The translations under genes were made by a program, and so were the position numbers. From Metabacillus halosaccharovorans (lineage in GTDB: Bacteria > Bacillota > Bacilli > Bacillales > Bacillaceae), in assembly GCF_002019635.1 (NCBI RefSeq), contig NZ_KV917371.1:2790001-2854000 (forward strand): a stretch of 64,000 bases of DNA, read 5' to 3'. The notes under the pieces were generated by a model that was not told the origin of the DNA, ran no database searches, and saw only the letters and a program-made list of their open reading frames with translations. Each line of letters begins with the position of its first letter. The first letter of the stretch is position 1. This document shows, in pieces, positions 34,296-42,109 of this stretch.

Positions 34296-35966
34296 ATGAA
34301 GAAACATTGGTGGAAAGAGGCAGTAGCATATCAAATATACCCAAGAAGCTTTATGGATACAAATGGAGATGGAATTGGTGATTTACAAGGAATTATCTCT
34401 AAGCTTGACTATATAAAGGACTTAGGAATCGATGTGATTTGGATCTGTCCGATGTACAAATCTCCTAATGATGACAATGGCTATGATATTAGTGATTATC
34501 AAGACATAATGGATGAATTTGGGACAATGGCTGATTTTGATCAATTATTAAAAGAAGTTCATAACAGAGGGATGAAACTGATTATCGACTTAGTAATAAA
34601 TCATACAAGTGATGAACATCCCTGGTTTGTTGAGTCCCGCTCTTCTAAGGACAATCCAAAGCGTGATTGGTATATATGGAGAGATGGAAAAAACGGTAAA
34701 GAACCGAATAACTGGGAAAGTATTTTCAGCGGATCTGCATGGGAATTTGATGAGGAAACAAAGCAGTATTATATGCATATTTTCTCAACGAAACAACCTG
34801 ATCTCAATTGGAAGAATCCAGAGGTCCGTCATGCATTATACGATATGATCAATTGGTGGCTTGATAAAGGTATTGATGGTTTCCGAGTTGATGCCATTAG
34901 TCATATTAATAAAGAAGATGGCCTAAAAGATATGCCCAATCCAAAAGGATTAAAATATGTACCGTCTTTCGATAAACATATGAATGTTGAAGGTATCCAT
35001 ACTTACTTAAAGGAATTAAAAGAAGAAACCTTTGCGAAGTACGATATTATGACAGTCGGTGAAGCAAATGGAGTCAAAGTAGAGAATGAGCAAGATTTAG
35101 AAGAATGGATTGGAGAAGAAAAAGGAAAGTTTAATATGGTATTCCAATTTGAGCATTTAAGTCTATGGAGTGCAGAAAAAAAGAAAAAGCTCGATATCGT
35201 GGGCTTAAAAACAGCCCTTACAAAATGGCAAAAGGCTCTTGAAAATAAAGGGTGGAATGCTTTGTTTATTGAAAACCATGATCAGCCTCGAAGGGTTTCG
35301 ACTTGGGGAAATGATACAGAATATTGGTATGAAAGTGCAACAGCATTAGCAGCGATGTACTTTTTGATGCAGGGAACACCATTCATCTATCAAGGTCAGG
35401 AAATAGGAATGACGAATGTGAAATTTGCTTCTATTGATGAATATAACGATGTTGCAGATAAGAATATGTATCGCTATAAGCGTGAAGAAGGTATAGCACA
35501 TGAAGACATCATGTCTATTATATGGGCGTCAAGTCGTGATAATTCAAGAACACCGATGCAATGGTCTTCAGCAGAAAATGCTGGTTTCACTTCAGGAACA
35601 CCATGGCTTGGGTTAAATGATAATTATCAAAAAATCAATGTAGAAGATCAGCTGAAAGATAAAGGATCGATTTTAAATTTTTATAAGAACATGATAAAGC
35701 TTAAAAAGAGTCATGATGTTTTTACGTATGGGGTGTATGATTTGCTCTTAGAGAATCATCCTCAAATTTATGCTTATACTCGTACATTGGAGAATGAAAA
35801 GATAGTTATTATCTCAAATCTTACAGATGAAATGGCAGAATCAGGAGAGTTTCCAATCTCTGTTTCCAGTGAGAAATTACTGCTGTCAAACTATAAGGTT
35901 GAGAATCATGGGGATGTTGGCCAATTCTCGTTAAAGCCTTTTGAAGCGAGAGTATATCGAGCGTAA
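34296..35966 (+). CDS. malL: GH13 oligo-1,6-glucosidase / alpha-glucosidase
   Basis: A 556-aa intracellular family 13 enzyme. Conserved regions I-IV are DLVINHTS, GFRVDAISH (nucleophile Asp), VGEANG (acid/base Glu) and FIENHDQPR. The N-terminal KEAVAYQIYPRSFMDTNGDGIGDL is typical of the oligo-1,6-glucosidase/trehalose-6-phosphate hydrolase/sucrase group. It hydrolyses alpha-1,6 or alpha-1,2/1,4 links in short oligosaccharides; sucrose is possible next to the GH32 operon. The exact specificity needs assay. RBS AAAGAGAGG precedes the ATG. Confidence 0.88.
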   Translation: MKKHWWKEAVAYQIYPRSFMDTNGDGIGDLQGIISKLDYIKDLGIDVIWICPMYKSPNDDNGYDISDYQDIMDEFGTMADFDQLLKEVHNRGMKLIIDLVINHTSDEHPWFVESRSSKDNPKRDWYIWRDGKNGKEPNNWESIFSGSAWEFDEETKQYYMHIFSTKQPDLNWKNPEVRHALYDMINWWLDKGIDGFRVDAISHINKEDGLKDMPNPKGLKYVPSFDKHMNVEGIHTYLKELKEETFAKYDIMTVGEANGVKVENEQDLEEWIGEEKGKFNMVFQFEHLSLWSAEKKKKLDIVGLKTALTKWQKALENKGWNALFIENHDQPRRVSTWGNDTEYWYESATALAAMYFLMQGTPFIYQGQEIGMTNVKFASIDEYNDVADKNMYRYKREEGIAHEDIMSIIWASSRDNSRTPMQWSSAENAGFTSGTPWLGLNDNYQKINVEDQLKDKGSILNFYKNMIKLKKSHDVFTYGVYDLLLENHPQIYAYTRTLENEKIVIISNLTDEMAESGEFPISVSSEKLLLSNYKVENHGDVGQFSLKPFEARVYRA

Positions 35967-35987
35967 TCTAATGAAATGAATGAAGGA

Positions 35988-36041
35988 AGGGAAAGGTTCA
36001 AGTCAGGAGAATGATGTTAAAGTACTTGTGCCTTTTCTTAT
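35988..36041 (+). terminator. Possible terminator behind malL
   Basis: GAAAGGTTCAAGT (35991-36003) can fold onto ACTTGTGCCTTTTC (36023-36036) with one mismatch. TTATTTTT follows. The loop is large, so this is tentative. Confidence 0.4.
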
Positions 36042-36137
36042 TTTTAGGGAGAGATAGGTTGAGAAAGACAGGCATTTCCTAATTCATTCACTAAACGATA
36101 TACTTGATTAGTAGAATTTTATTAGGAGGAATTTTCT

Positions 36138-36989
36138 TTGCAATTAAACCCTAAAGCCATATTTTTAGATATGGATGGAACGATATTAAATCATCAAAAT
36201 AAAGTCAGTATTTTAACAAAAGAAATAATCGATAAATTAAGGGCGAAAGGAATATATGTTTTCATTGCAACCGGTAGAGCACATGATGAAATAGAGGAAA
36301 TAGTTCCTGAAGGATTTAAAGTTGATGGTGTGATATCCTCGAATGGGATGGCGGGTTATATAGACGGTGAGGCAGTTTTTGAACATTCGTTATCCCGGGA
36401 GTTAGTTGATATTCTTATTGAAAGAGCCAGGGTTAACAAGGTATACTATGAGCTTTTTCCTTATCGGGCAGCGCGAATATCTTTAATGCAGGATCAACGA
36501 TATATGCTTGATGAAATTCAAGATCCAAAGCCTGATAGTGTTGGGATTAATGAATGGTTATCTCGTAAAAAAGCGATTAAGGAAGAAATATCTTGGAAAA
36601 CAGAAGTGTCGGGGGATAAGTTTTCAAAATTTTATTTTTTTGCTAGAACAAAGGAACATATTCATCATTGGAAAGAAGAGCTTGAACAATTAAAGCGAGA
36701 AATCGATTTTACCATGTCAGTTTCATCAGAGCATAATGTAGAAGTTATGGTAGCAAATGTGAATAAAGCAACTGGCATTCAACAGATGATAAAGTCTTTT
36801 AATGTAAAGATAGAAGAAGTAATGGCTATTGGTGACAGTGATAATGATATCCAAATGCTTCAATCTGTTGGCTATCCGGTAGCAATGAAAAATGCACCTG
36901 ATCGGATAAAGAAGATGGTTAGTGATGTGACTGATTTCACTTGTGACGAAGATGGAGTTTATCATTATCTTTGTAAGTGTTTTCCATAA
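36138..36989 (+). CDS. HAD superfamily Cof-type phosphatase
   Basis: A 283-aa HAD-IIB (Cof-like) hydrolase. Motif I is FLDMDGTIL (residues about 10-18) with both catalytic Asp. Motif II is IATGRAH. Motif IV is AIGDSDNDIQMLQ near the C-terminus. These enzymes dephosphorylate sugar phosphates, nucleotides or flavin-related metabolites, and specificity is set by the cap domain. It starts with TTG behind AGGAGG. It stands alone between malL and ganR with its own terminator. Confidence 0.85.
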   Translation: MQLNPKAIFLDMDGTILNHQNKVSILTKEIIDKLRAKGIYVFIATGRAHDEIEEIVPEGFKVDGVISSNGMAGYIDGEAVFEHSLSRELVDILIERARVNKVYYELFPYRAARISLMQDQRYMLDEIQDPKPDSVGINEWLSRKKAIKEEISWKTEVSGDKFSKFYFFARTKEHIHHWKEELEQLKREIDFTMSVSSEHNVEVMVANVNKATGIQQMIKSFNVKIEEVMAIGDSDNDIQMLQSVGYPVAMKNAPDRIKKMVSDVTDFTCDEDGVYHYLCKCFP

Positions 36990-36994
36990 TAATC

Positions 36995-37026
36995 TTTGGC
37001 CGGTAGCTTTTTTGCTGGCCCTTTTG
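36995..37026 (+). terminator. Terminator behind the HAD phosphatase gene
   Basis: GGCCGGTAGC (36998-37007) folds onto GCTGGCC (37014-37020) and is followed by CTTTTG. The pairing is imperfect. Confidence 0.5.
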
Positions 37027-37122
37027 TTTGATAAAAAATCAAATTCTTTAAAATATGTAAGTTTTTATTAAAAATTTATATAGATTGAAATCAAACTTTT
37101 CTATTATAATAATGGAAGATGA

Positions 37123-37136
37123 GTAAAGCGCTATCA
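37123..37136 (+). promoter_or_regulatory. Candidate CcpA cre site upstream of ganR
   Basis: GTAAAGCGCTATCA matches the cre consensus at 12 of 14 positions. It lies just behind a TATAAT (37105-37110), so it may mark an upstream ganR promoter. The rest of the 359-bp gap is AT-rich. Confidence 0.5.
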
Positions 37137-37261
37137 TTTATAAAAAATATTTCAAGATGACGTTTTAGTTGTAGGTCTTAATGATTATTATTTTATTTAA
37201 AGTAGAAAAGAAAATATTAATAATAGCCCCTTGACTTTTAAAGGAAAATAGGTAAAAATTA

Positions 37262-37277
37262 AGTAAAATATTTTACT
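37262..37277 (+). promoter_or_regulatory. Candidate GanR operator 1 (perfect 16-bp palindrome)
   Basis: AGTAAAATATTTTACT is a perfect palindrome about 25 bp behind a TTGACT (37232-37237) and 72 bp before the ganR ATG. The core GTAAAATATTTTAC recurs exactly upstream of ganS, pointing to autoregulation by the same LacI-family protein. Confidence 0.65.
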
Positions 37278-37348
37278 AAATGAATCTATATCTCATTTTG
37301 GTTTTATATAGCATCTTGTTTGTTTTGAAGTGAAAAGGGGTGGTTGGA

Positions 37349-38341
37349 ATGGCGAAAATAAAAGATATTGCTGAAGAAACAGGGTTTTCGATTTCTACAG
37401 TTTCCCGTGTGCTGAATAATGATCAAAGCCTTTCTGTACCGGATGAAACACGTGAAAAGATCTTTGAAGCAGCAGAGAAATTAAATTATCGTAAAAAAAC
37501 AGTAAGACCAATAGTGAAAAATATTGCTTTTTTATACTGGTTAACAGATAAAGAAGAACTTGAAGATGTGTATTTTAAATCGATGAGGCTGGAAATAGAG
37601 AAGTATGCGAAAAAACATAATATTGAGCTAACTACTTACAAAATTACAGATGGAATTAATGCGATACCTGAAAATATAGAAGGTTTTCTAGCGGTTGGGA
37701 CTTTTTCTGATAAAGAGCTGGCACATCTGAGAGGACTGACGCCGAATGGAGTCTTTATTGATACAACGCCGGACCCGAATCACTATGATTCTGTGAGACC
37801 TGACTTAGCTCAAATTACGATGAAAACAGTCGACTTCTTAATAGGAAAAGGTCATAAAAATATCGGTTTTGTAGGCGGTACTTACCATAACCCCAATACT
37901 GATAAAGATGAAATGGATATACGTGAAAAAACGTTCCGACAATATATGCAGGAAAAGGGTTTACTGCAGGAACATTATATCTATTGTCATCGAGGGTTTT
38001 CGGTTGAAAACGGCTATAATTTAATGAGTCAGGCAATTGAAAAACTTGATGGTAAGTTGCCGACGGCGTTTTTTGTTGCTGGTGATCCAATTGCTGTAGG
38101 TTGCTTGCAGGCATTGAATGAACAAGGGATTGCGATTCCAAATCGTGTAAGTGTTGTAAGTATTAATAATATTAGCGTTGCGAAGTATTTATCGCCTCCT
38201 TTAACTACGTTTGATATCGATATGAAGGAGATATGCAAGAATGCTATTGAGTTTCTATTAGAAAGAGTGTTGGAGAAACGGAAGATTGTAAAAACATTAT
38301 ATATTGGTTCAGAGTTAATCATTAGAAAAAGTACAAACTGA
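37349..38341 (+). CDS. ganR: LacI family regulator of galactan utilisation (GanR-like)
   Basis: A 330-aa repressor with helix-turn-helix KIKDIAEETGFSISTVSRVLN (residues 3-23) and an effector domain with an RPDLAQITMKTVDFLIGKGHKNIGFVGG-like sugar-binding core. It is directly upstream of ganS-P-Q-A-B in the same orientation, the arrangement of B. subtilis ganR. Its own region and the ganS promoter share a GTAAAATATTTTAC palindrome, so both are probable targets, with galacto-oligosaccharide as inducer. ATG 37349 follows AAAAGGGGTGG; a GTG nine bases earlier is inside that site. Confidence 0.82.
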   Translation: MAKIKDIAEETGFSISTVSRVLNNDQSLSVPDETREKIFEAAEKLNYRKKTVRPIVKNIAFLYWLTDKEELEDVYFKSMRLEIEKYAKKHNIELTTYKITDGINAIPENIEGFLAVGTFSDKELAHLRGLTPNGVFIDTTPDPNHYDSVRPDLAQITMKTVDFLIGKGHKNIGFVGGTYHNPNTDKDEMDIREKTFRQYMQEKGLLQEHYIYCHRGFSVENGYNLMSQAIEKLDGKLPTAFFVAGDPIAVGCLQALNEQGIAIPNRVSVVSINNISVAKYLSPPLTTFDIDMKEICKNAIEFLLERVLEKRKIVKTLYIGSELIIRKSTN

Positions 38342-38354
38342 TAATATGAAGTTT

Positions 38355-38397
38355 AAAGGGCAATCTACCATGTGAAAGTGGGGATTGCTCTTTTTGT
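38355..38397 (+). terminator. Terminator behind ganR
   Basis: AAAGGGCAATC (38355-38365) pairs with GATTGCTCTTT (38383-38393), followed by TTG. Inner TACCA/TGGG adds pairing. It separates ganR from the ganS promoter. Confidence 0.8.
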
Positions 38398-38454
38398 ACT
38401 TTTATAGCTTTCGACATTGTGGTTAGTAGAAAAGTAGTGGGTTTTGTTGTTTTC

Positions 38455-38494
38455 GTAAAATATTTTACCTATTAATAGTAAAATATTTATTTAC
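38455..38494 (+). promoter_or_regulatory. Candidate GanR operators 2 and 3 at the ganS promoter
   Basis: A perfect GTAAAATATTTTAC (38455-38468) is followed 23 bp on by an imperfect copy GTAAAATATTTATTTAC (38478-38494). The second overlaps the -35 box at 38490. The two are spaced about two helical turns, which suits cooperative binding. Confidence 0.65.
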
Positions 38495-38518
38495 ATATTT
38501 TCTAAACGGTGATATATT
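38490..38518 (+). promoter_or_regulatory. Sigma-A promoter of the ganSPQA operon
   Basis: TTTACA (38490-38495), a 17-nt spacer and TATATT (38513-38518). The operators lie at and upstream of the -35, and a cre-like site follows the -10. Confidence 0.7.
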
Positions 38519-38524
38519 TATCTT

Positions 38525-38539
38525 GTGAAACGCTTTCAC
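38525..38539 (+). promoter_or_regulatory. Candidate CcpA cre site at the ganS promoter
   Basis: GTGAAACGCTTTCAC, a 15-bp odd palindrome around the transcript start. The minus-strand reading TGAAAGCG matches the first half of cre exactly. The second half is one base short of the consensus spacing, so the match is partial. Confidence 0.5.
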
Positions 38540-38577
38540 CTAGAATGTTTGAAACTTACTTGAAAGGATGATTTTCA

Positions 38578-39861
38578 ATGAAGAGTTATAAAAAATATGC
38601 TGGTATTTTTAGTACTATCGCACTAAGTTTAGCTTTAGTTGCTTGTGGACCTCAGGAAAGCAGTGAAGAAGGTTCAGGTTCAAACGAAGCAAATACAAAC
38701 AAAGAATACGATTTACTAGTTTGGGAAGATATTGAAAAAGCAGGCGGGATTGAAGATGCTGTTGCGAAGTTCGAAGAAGAACATGATGTAACAGTAAAAG
38801 TTGTAGAAAAAGCATATGCTCAGCAAATCGAGGATCTACGTTTAGATGGTCCAGCCGGAACAGGTCCGGATGTTTTAACAATGCCTGGTGACCAAATTGG
38901 TACAGCTGTAACAGAAGGATTAATTAAAGAATTGGACGTTCCTGAGGATGTTCAATCTATTTATACAGAAGTTGCTATGCAATCACAAAAAGTAGACAAC
39001 AAGGTATATGGATTACCGAAAGCAGTAGAAACAACAATGCTTTATTATAATAAAGATCTTGTATCAGAAGAAGAATTGCCAACAACTTTAGATGAGTGGT
39101 ACGAGCTGTCTAAAGAAATGACAGATGGAGAAAAATACGGATTCCTGGCATTATTCGATCAAATTTATTATGCCCAGAGTGTTTTGAGCGGATATGGCGG
39201 ATACATTTTTGGTACTGATGAAAACGGCGGATTTAATGGTTCTGATATTGGTTTAAATAATGAAGGATCTGTTGAAGGTGCTCAGTATATTCAGAAGTTC
39301 TACAAAGAAGGTTTATTCCCGGCAGGTATTATCGGTGAGCAGGGAATCAATGTGTTAGAGTCATTGTTTACAGAAGGTAAAGCAGCTGCGATTATCTCTG
39401 GTCCATGGAATATCGATCCATTCACAAAGGCTGGAGTAAACTTTGGTGTAGCGAAATTACCTGAGTTAGCAAACGGTGAAAACATGAGTTCATTTGTTGG
39501 AGTAAAAAGCTACAATGTAAGCAGTTATTCAAAGAATGCTGAGCTTGCTGAAGAATTTGTAGAGTTCGTTGCAAATGAAGAAAACTCTAAAACAAGATTT
39601 GAAGTAACAAAAGAAGTTCCAGCTGTACAAGCTTTAGCTGATGATCCAGTTGTAGCTGAAAGTGAAGCAGCTCAAGCTGTTGCAGAGCAGTCTCAATTTG
39701 CAGAATTAACACCAAACATCCCTGAAATGAATGAAGTTTGGACACCTGCAGATGCGGCATTACAAACAATTGCAACAGGCAAAGCTGAGCCAAAAGAAGC
39801 GTTAGACCAAGCGGTTGAAACGATTCAAGGACAAATCCAAGCCAAACATGGCGGTAAATAA
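38578..39861 (+). CDS. ganS: Galacto-oligosaccharide ABC importer binding lipoprotein
   Basis: A 427-aa family 1 solute-binding lipoprotein. The signal peptide ends LALVAC (Cys23). The mature part is of the maltose-binding type (YDLLVWEDIEKAGGIEDAVAKF; GPAGTGPDVLTMPGDQIG; AAIISGPWNIDPF). Position in front of a MalF/MalG-type permease pair and GH42/GH53 enzymes, behind GanR, identifies it as GanS (formerly CycB). It delivers galacto-oligosaccharides released by GanB to GanPQ. RBS GAAAGGATG precedes the ATG. Confidence 0.88.
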   Translation: MKSYKKYAGIFSTIALSLALVACGPQESSEEGSGSNEANTNKEYDLLVWEDIEKAGGIEDAVAKFEEEHDVTVKVVEKAYAQQIEDLRLDGPAGTGPDVLTMPGDQIGTAVTEGLIKELDVPEDVQSIYTEVAMQSQKVDNKVYGLPKAVETTMLYYNKDLVSEEELPTTLDEWYELSKEMTDGEKYGFLALFDQIYYAQSVLSGYGGYIFGTDENGGFNGSDIGLNNEGSVEGAQYIQKFYKEGLFPAGIIGEQGINVLESLFTEGKAAAIISGPWNIDPFTKAGVNFGVAKLPELANGENMSSFVGVKSYNVSSYSKNAELAEEFVEFVANEENSKTRFEVTKEVPAVQALADDPVVAESEAAQAVAEQSQFAELTPNIPEMNEVWTPADAALQTIATGKAEPKEALDQAVETIQGQIQAKHGGK

Positions 39862-39873
39862 GTAGAAATGAAT

Positions 39874-39908
39874 AATGGTGTCAAACAATGCTTATGTTTG
39901 ACACCATT
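39874..39908 (+). terminator. Strong stem-loop between ganS and ganP
   Basis: A 14-bp perfect stem (AATGGTGTCAAACA / TGTTTGACACCATT) with a 7-nt loop, 13 bp behind ganS. No T-run follows, so it is better read as a 3' stabiliser of ganS mRNA or a leaky terminator that keeps permease levels lower. Confidence 0.65.
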
Positions 39909-39970
39909 TACTATAAGGACACAGTTTGGTAAAACCAGTTGATGTCCGGTCTTATAAAGAGGTGAAAATA

Positions 39971-41227
39971 GTGCAACATCGTAGAATAGCCTTACTATTA
40001 TCAATCATTCCGGGCCTTGGCCAATTCTATAATAAGCAATGGATAAAAGGTCTTATGTTCCTTATTCTTGGGGTGTCGTTCTTTGTTGTATTCGGAGATC
40101 TGTTGAATATGGGATTTTGGGGCTTATTTACGTTAGGTAAAGAGGTGCCGCGTGATAACTCTGTGTTTCTTTTAGCAGAGGGGATTATCGCATTGATTGT
40201 TACATGCTTTGGTCTAGCTGTTTATTATCTTAACTTACGTGACGCGTTTAGAAATGGTAAATTACGTGATGAAAACAAAGGTTTAAGTTCTTTGAAAGAG
40301 CAGTACCATAATCTGATTTCACAAGGATATCCTTATGTGATTAGTGGTCCATCTTTGTTTATCTTAATCTTTGCGGTTATTTTCCCTATTCTATTTAGTT
40401 TTGCATTAGCATTTACAAACTACGACTTATATCACTCTCCACCTGCTAATCTAGCTGATTGGGTAGGCTTGCAAACCTTTGCTGAAATTTTCACAGTAGA
40501 TATTTGGCGTGCAACGTTCTTTGATGTATTAGCTTGGACAGTTATTTGGACGCTGGTAGCTTCTACACTTCAGGTTAGCTTAGGTGTTTTCCTTGCAGTA
40601 TTAGTGAATCAAAAAGAAATCCGTTTTAAAAGATTCTTCCGTACAATCTTAGTGTTGCCTTGGGCAGTACCTGGATTTGTAACCATCTTAATTTTTGCCG
40701 GTTTATTTAATGATAGCTTTGGTGCAGTGAATAACGACATTCTTGCTGCATTTGGAATCGATGCAATTCCATGGTTAACAGATGCAAACTGGTCAAGAGT
40801 AGCCCTTATCCTAATGCAGGGATGGTTGGGTTTCCCTTATATTTTTATAGTAACAACTGGCGTCCTTCAATCAATACCTGATGATTTATATGAGGCGGCA
40901 ACAATTGATGGAGCATCAATGTTCGCGAAATTTAAAAATATTACATTGCCAATGATTTTAATCGCTATGGCACCAATTATTATTACGCAATATACCTTTA
41001 ACTTTAATAACTTCAATATTATTTATCTATTCAATGGCGGAGGTCCTGCGGTTCCTGGATCAACAGCTGGTGGAACAGATATATTAGTTTCTTGGATTTA
41101 CAAATTGACGATGCAGTCAAGTCAATATTCTTTAGCAGCAGCATTAACAATTCTTTTATCAGTCTTTGTCATTGCGATCGCACTATGGCAATTCAGAAGA
41201 ACCAATTCATTTAAAGAGGGGGCTTAA
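39971..41227 (+). CDS. ganP: Galacto-oligosaccharide ABC permease, MalF type
   Basis: A 418-aa permease. The N-terminal region (RRIALLLSIIPGLGQFYNKQW) and the extra early helices are typical of the GanP/MdxF branch, which is longer than ordinary MalF-type permeases. The EAA loop is DLYEAATIDGASMFAKFKNITLP. GTG 39971 is chosen because AGAGGTG lies 6 nt upstream and the product then begins as in GanP; an earlier in-frame TTG at 39926 has no site. It pairs with GanQ. No ATPase is present, as expected if MsmX energises it. Confidence 0.85.
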   Translation: MQHRRIALLLSIIPGLGQFYNKQWIKGLMFLILGVSFFVVFGDLLNMGFWGLFTLGKEVPRDNSVFLLAEGIIALIVTCFGLAVYYLNLRDAFRNGKLRDENKGLSSLKEQYHNLISQGYPYVISGPSLFILIFAVIFPILFSFALAFTNYDLYHSPPANLADWVGLQTFAEIFTVDIWRATFFDVLAWTVIWTLVASTLQVSLGVFLAVLVNQKEIRFKRFFRTILVLPWAVPGFVTILIFAGLFNDSFGAVNNDILAAFGIDAIPWLTDANWSRVALILMQGWLGFPYIFIVTTGVLQSIPDDLYEAATIDGASMFAKFKNITLPMILIAMAPIIITQYTFNFNNFNIIYLFNGGGPAVPGSTAGGTDILVSWIYKLTMQSSQYSLAAALTILLSVFVIAIALWQFRRTNSFKEGA

Positions 41228-42082
41228 GTGATGCTGACAAACATGAAGAGAAAAAAATCGATCAGTCTCCTAATTTCATATACAATTTTAGCATTTATGG
41301 CTGTTATCATCATTTATCCCTTACTTTGGACAATTGGTGCAAGCTTCAATCCTGGGAATAGTTTAATTAGTACATCAATCATACCGAAAAATCCGACTCT
41401 GGATCACTATAAAGAATTATTTGCAGGAAAAGAAAGCTTGCAATATGGACAGTGGTATTTAAATTCCTTGAAAATTAGTGTCTTTACAATGATTGGAACG
41501 ATTCTAAGTGTTTCATTTACTGCATATGCCTTTTCTCGCTTCCGTTTTAAAGGAAGAAAAAATGCATTGACACTATTTTTATTGTTGCAAATGATTCCGC
41601 AATTTTCAGCTTTAATTGCGTTATTTGTCCTTGCGCAGATTTTAGGAATGATGAATAGCCATTGGTTATTAATTCTTCTATATATCGGTGGGCAAATCCC
41701 AATGAATACGTATTTGATGAAGGGCTATATGGATTCGATTCCAAGGGATTTAGATGAAAGTGCCATGATCGATGGGGCAAGCAATACAAGAATTTTCTGG
41801 CAAATTATTATGCCATTATCAAGACCAATGATAGCAGTAGTTGCGATGAATGGATTTACTGGCCCATTAGGAGATTTCGTTCTCTCTTCTACCATTTTGA
41901 GATCTCCCGAAGCTTATACATTACCGATCGGTTTATATAACTTAGTTAACGATGTAATGGGAGCAAGCTATACGACGTTTGCGGCAGGAGCAATTTTAAT
42001 CAGTATTCCAATCGCCATTATCTTTATCCTTTTACAAAAGAACTTTGTATCAGGTTTAACAGCAGGTGGAACAAAAGGATAA
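41228..42082 (+). CDS. ganQ: Galacto-oligosaccharide ABC permease, MalG type
   Basis: A 284-aa permease with six helices and the EAA loop RDLDESAMIDGASNTRIFWQIIMPLSRP. The GTG at 41228 directly follows the ganP stop codon, 6 nt behind AGAGGGGG; an ATG three bases later is equally possible. It is the second channel subunit of the GanSPQ importer. Confidence 0.88.
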   Translation: MMLTNMKRKKSISLLISYTILAFMAVIIIYPLLWTIGASFNPGNSLISTSIIPKNPTLDHYKELFAGKESLQYGQWYLNSLKISVFTMIGTILSVSFTAYAFSRFRFKGRKNALTLFLLLQMIPQFSALIALFVLAQILGMMNSHWLLILLYIGGQIPMNTYLMKGYMDSIPRDLDESAMIDGASNTRIFWQIIMPLSRPMIAVVAMNGFTGPLGDFVLSSTILRSPEAYTLPIGLYNLVNDVMGASYTTFAAGAILISIPIAIIFILLQKNFVSGLTAGGTKG

Positions 42083-42109
42083 GAAATTTCTTTTTAGAGG
42101 GAGAGAATT

